Part shown: piece after piece, positions 14,676 through 16,878 of the stretch | Numbering within the stretch: the stretch's first letter is position 1 | Layout: each line of letters starts with the position of its first letter | Assembly: GCA_964429005.1 (NCBI GenBank) | Contig: CAYSAJ010000032.1 | Span: 1-16,878 of the forward strand | Reading direction: 5' to 3' | Length of the DNA: 16,878 nt | DNA from: JACRBE01 sp964429005 | GTDB lineage: Bacteria > Chlamydiota > Chlamydiia > Chlamydiales > JACRBE01 | The notes under the pieces: generated by a model | Told to the model about the DNA's origin: nothing | The model's input: only the letters and a program-made list of their open reading frames with translations | Databases searched by the model: none | Translations under genes and position numbers: made by a program

Positions 14676-15698
14676 ATGACAAACGGAGAAATTATTCTAT
14701 ATACCACAGAAGATGGGGCAGCTTCGATTCAACTCAGAACTCAAGATGGAACCGTTTGGCTAACTCAAGCCGAAATTGCCGAGCTCTTCCAAACAAGTCC
14801 TCAAAATATAACTACACATCTGCGAGCTATTTACGCAGATAATGAGCTGGATGAAGTCGCAACTTGTAAGGAATCCTTACAAGTTCAATCTGAAGGAAAA
14901 AGAAAGATTCAACGGAATCTCAAGTTCTACAATCTTGGAGCTATACTTGCTATTGGCTATCGTGTTCGGTCTACTCGTGGGACGCAGTTTCGAAAATGGG
15001 CAACAATTCATCTACAAGAATATCTTGTTAAGGGCTTTGTCATGGATGATGAGCGCTTGAAGCGGCCTGGCGGCAATGACTATTTTGAAGAATGGTTGGC
15101 TCGAATTCGAGAGATCCGAGCTTCCGAAAAGCGCTTCTATCAGAAAGTACGTGATATCTATGCAACAGCTGTCGATTATGATGCTAAAAGCGATCAGGCT
15201 CAACTGTTTTTCAAAAAAGTTCAGAATAAAATGCTCTGGGCTACAACCCATAAGACGGCGGCTGAATTGATCGTTGAGCGATCAGATCCTAAACAGCCAA
15301 ATATGGGGCTGACAAGTTGGGAAGGAAATCGCGTACGTCAACAAGATGTAACTATCGCCAAAAACTATCTCACTCAAACAGAGGTGGAAGAGCTTAATCA
15401 AATTGTCGTCATGTATCTTGATTATGCAGAGTTGCAAGCAAAACGTCGTCAGACGATAACAATGCAGGATTGGGAAGAAAAGCTTGATGCGTTCTTGATT
15501 TTCAATGAGAAAGATCTTTTGGCTCATGCGGGTAAAATCTCAGCTCAGGTAGCTGAGAAACTGTCTCTTGAGCGCTATTTTGAATTTAACCAAAAACGAC
15601 GAGAAGAAGAGCGATTACGTGCAGATGCTGAAGATATGTCCTTACTTGAGGCTATTCAAGCGAAAGTAAGTCCACCAGAAGTCCTTTCAGAAAACTAG
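14676..15698 (+). CDS. rhuM: RhuM family protein
   Basis: A protein of 340 residues, full length for the RhuM family (virulence RhuM, first named in Salmonella pathogenicity island 3). The N-terminal region contains WLTQAEIAELFQTSPQNIT (28-46), a helix-turn-helix-like segment. This is followed by the family hallmark KFYNLGAILAIGYRVRS (83-99), then GTQFRKWAT (102-110) and LQEYLVKGFVMDDERLK (113-129). The rest is helical, with IREIRASEKRFYQKVRDIY (144-162) and a charged C-terminal segment. The biochemical role is not established. The family is typically found on mobile or accessory DNA, often near restriction or toxin genes. GTGAGGT lies upstream of the ATG. The gene is intact, while almost everything around it is broken, and it follows a tmRNA-like scar, which fits an imported segment. 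Confidence 0.9.
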   Translation: MTNGEIILYTTEDGAASIQLRTQDGTVWLTQAEIAELFQTSPQNITTHLRAIYADNELDEVATCKESLQVQSEGKRKIQRNLKFYNLGAILAIGYRVRSTRGTQFRKWATIHLQEYLVKGFVMDDERLKRPGGNDYFEEWLARIREIRASEKRFYQKVRDIYATAVDYDAKSDQAQLFFKKVQNKMLWATTHKTAAELIVERSDPKQPNMGLTSWEGNRVRQQDVTIAKNYLTQTEVEELNQIVVMYLDYAELQAKRRQTITMQDWEEKLDAFLIFNEKDLLAHAGKISAQVAEKLSLERYFEFNQKRREEERLRADAEDMSLLEAIQAKVSPPEVLSEN

Positions 15699-15816
15699 AT
15701 CTGATCGGCAACAAGGATAATAAATCAGGCGCTTCGGTTCCAGGGGTTAGTTCAACGAGCTGAGCCTGATAGAATCCTGTATTATCATAGAGAGTGATAT
15801 TAAAATTAGTGCCCAT
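15652..15816 (-). pseudogene. 5' remnant of an unknown gene running into the RhuM 3' end
   Basis: A minus-strand ATG at 15816 opens 54 codons: MGTNFNITLYDNTGFYQAQL and VELTPGTEAPDLLSLLPI, then a tail that lies antisense to the end of the RhuM gene and stops at 15652. The first 38 residues look like a real protein start; the rest looks like run-through into foreign DNA. The start lies 3 nt after the stop of another remnant, an operon-like spacing. Confidence 0.4.
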
Positions 15817-15819
15817 AAT

Positions 15820-16023
15820 TTAATTAGATAGCTGCTTTTTCGTTTTTCGAGTTTTTCTTAAAGAAAGCGGAGATTCATGAAAATCAGTAACTTTGTATAC
15901 AACTTCCCCATTTTTTAAGGTGATTTCAATCTGATAGCGATCAAAGTCAATGAATTGATGATCACTATTGCTTTGACTTCATCAAATATTACAAGAGCAA
16001 ATGGCGTTTTTCTGAATCTATGC
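15820..16023 (-). pseudogene. 3' remnant of an unknown gene, frameshifted
   Basis: On the minus strand one phase reads LHRFRKTPFALVIFDEVK. A second phase then carries on SNSDHQFIDFDRYQIEITL and KNGEVVYKVTDFHESPLSLR to a TAA at 15820-15822. The phase change is near 15970. The pieces look like the C-terminal end of one protein with a basic tail. The hydrophobic LVIFDE segment resembles a Walker B strand, but no Walker A is present, so no function is claimed. Confidence 0.4.
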
Positions 16024-16046
16024 AAAAAATAAGATTATTTTTTGCA
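16021..16046. repeat. Perfect 12-bp inverted repeat with a 2-bp centre
   Basis: TGCAAAAAATAA (16021-16032) and TTATTTTTTGCA (16035-16046) are exact complements separated by GA. It lies about 100 bp upstream of the sulfotransferase gene and at the edge of a gene remnant. The A/T-rich arms could act as a weak terminator in either direction or as an operator. Confidence 0.75.
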
Positions 16047-16067
16047 CCTACCTTAGAAAAATATGAG

Positions 16068-16096
16068 TTGCTCATTTATAAAATTTTTCTTATACC
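16068..16096 (+). promoter_or_regulatory. Candidate promoter of the sulfotransferase gene
   Basis: TTGCTC (16068-16073) and TATACC (16091-16096) are 17 bp apart and would give a leader of about 40 nt. The -35 sequence is the same as in the candidate promoter at 10429. Matches to consensus are partial. Confidence 0.35.
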
Positions 16097-16144
16097 TCTT
16101 GGCCTTTGTTATGTATCATGAGCCAGTTATAGAAAGGAGAAATA

Positions 16145-16849
16145 ATGTTTCGTTTAAGAGATTTGCTGTTTTTAAGTTTAGGGTGCGGATGTTTACTTTC
16201 AGCCGCTGAATGGAATAAGGTTTATCTAGCTTCCTTCCCTCGATCTGGCAATCACTGGGTCAGATTTTTAGTCGAAGATGCAACGCACATTACAACAAGC
16301 TCAGTTTATAGAGATCCTGATTTTCCACATCTTCCTACTGTATTTCCTTGGGGAGGATATGTAGTAGATAAAGGTTATAAGGGCAATTGTAGATTTCCAA
16401 CAACGAATGACCCCATTTTGATTAAAACTCATTACCCATTTTTACCACAAAGGAATGAACAAAGGGAAATTGATCTAAATCAGGATCGTGTTATTTGTTT
16501 AATTAGGCACCCTATAGACTCTCTTTATTCTTTTTATATTTATAGAAATAAACCTCAAAATGCAAATTTAATATCCGAAGCCTTTATAAAAGAGTTTGTT
16601 TCTAAATGGAAAAGTTTTTATGAATATTGGGATGGGAAACCTAATGTCACAATAATCCGATACGAAGATATTTTAGCAGATCCAGAAAAGCAGCTTTCCA
16701 AAATTTTGGAGATAGCAGGATTTTCTTTTGATGAAGAGGATATCAAAAGGGCTATAGCTGCCAATACTCCTGCAGGGGAGTTACTAAAACATAGAATACG
16801 TTATAAGGAACAATGGGAAAAACTGGCTCTGTTTCCTAACTCAAGATAA
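16145..16849 (+). CDS. Exported PAPS-dependent sulfotransferase, 3' end cut off by an IS
   Basis: The start ATG follows AGAAAGGAG, one of the best ribosome binding sites here. Residues 1-21 (MFRLRDLLFLSLGCGCLLSA, then A) look like a Sec signal peptide. The body is a Sulfotransfer_1 fold: the 5'-phosphosulfate loop SFPRSGNHW (30-38), KTH (94-96) with the usual catalytic-type histidine, the 3'-phosphate motif RHPIDSLYS (121-129, Arg121 and Ser129) and YED (173-175). The enzyme would transfer sulfate from PAPS to a hydroxyl or amine. Native coding ends at codon 226. Codons 227-234 and the TAA come from the inverted repeat of an IS that begins at 16825. The usual C-terminal segment after the RIRYKEQW region is therefore lost, and activity is doubtful. 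An exported PAPS enzyme is itself odd. Confidence 0.8.
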   Translation: MFRLRDLLFLSLGCGCLLSAAEWNKVYLASFPRSGNHWVRFLVEDATHITTSSVYRDPDFPHLPTVFPWGGYVVDKGYKGNCRFPTTNDPILIKTHYPFLPQRNEQREIDLNQDRVICLIRHPIDSLYSFYIYRNKPQNANLISEAFIKEFVSKWKSFYEYWDGKPNVTIIRYEDILADPEKQLSKILEIAGFSFDEEDIKRAIAANTPAGELLKHRIRYKEQWEKLALFPNSR

Positions 16850-16878
16850 AGTCCCTTTTTTGAGTTTTTAGCCTTTTT
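16825..16878 (-). mobile_element. Right end of a second copy of the IS903-like element, inverted
   Basis: From 16825 the sequence reads GGCTCTGTTTCCTAA, then matches the reverse complement of the first copy's right end (8898-8951) over almost its whole length. Differences are a T-run of 6 instead of 7 and a change a few bases before the window edge. The transposase would lie on the minus strand beyond the window. The element interrupts the sulfotransferase gene. The 9 bp before it, 16816-16824 (GGAAAAACT), should be repeated on its far side. Confidence 0.92.

Noticed and set aside
7854..16878. A composite transposon formed by the two IS copies
   Set aside because: The first copy has its own matching 9-bp target duplication on both sides, so it inserted as a single element; the intervening genes are mostly porin and housekeeping genes.
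1..16878. CRISPR arrays or other regularly spaced direct repeats
   Set aside because: No repeated unit with regular spacing was seen; the only sizeable repeats are the IS ends and their target duplications.

Overview
The window (about 42% G+C by eye, dense genes on both strands) looks like chromosomal DNA of an environmental, amoeba- or host-associated chlamydia, most like Simkania and its relatives. The best pointers are two paralogous outer-membrane beta-barrel proteins of the Legionella Lpg1974 / Simkania MOMP-like type (3447-4520 and 10506-11558), an unusually high share of Sec-exported proteins, a BPL_N-type amidotransferase-like protein, a RhuM gene, and a degraded tmRNA-like 3' end whose remnant reads like a chlamydial ssrA. 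Gammaproteobacteria such as Legionella carry related porins, so the phylum call is an inference, not a proof.

Layout. 1-1.3 kb: the end of a proline-rich protein and an unrecognised 320-residue protein, closed by a strong terminator. 1.4-4.6 kb: a two-gene unit with an exported GH64 / thaumatin-like (beta-1,3-glucanase-fold) protein and a MOMP-like porin, closed by a terminator hairpin that also holds the stop codon of the convergent gene. 4.5-7.8 kb: a membrane-anchored SAM methyltransferase, an unknown protein, an exported prolyl-iminopeptidase-like hydrolase, and a second methyltransferase that carries a signal peptide. 7854-8960: a complete IS5-family (IS903-like) insertion sequence with 15-bp inverted repeats and a 9-bp target duplication. 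9.0-11.6 kb: an exported protein of unknown function, divergent from the second MOMP-like porin. 11.5-13.5 kb: a SpoU/TrmH RNA methyltransferase, the wreckage of two small genes, and a membrane-anchored BPL_N protein. 13.5-16.9 kb: a decay zone with a FlaR-like kinase that has lost its start, a small two-helix membrane protein, a degraded tmRNA tail, an intact RhuM gene, more gene fragments, and an exported sulfotransferase whose 3' end has been cut off by a second, inverted copy of the same IS running out of the window.

How it fits together. Most intact genes encode surface or exported products: two porins, a glucanase-like protein, a peptidase, a methyltransferase, a BPL_N protein, a sulfotransferase and an unknown secreted protein. 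This is consistent with an organism that works at its interface with a host cell. The most striking theme is that enzymes needing cytosolic cosubstrates (SAM, PAPS) carry export signals. The right third shows active genome decay: at least three of its broken reading frames change phase at or near homopolymers, so sequencing error must be excluded before they are called pseudogenes. No rRNA, intact tRNA or CRISPR array was seen.
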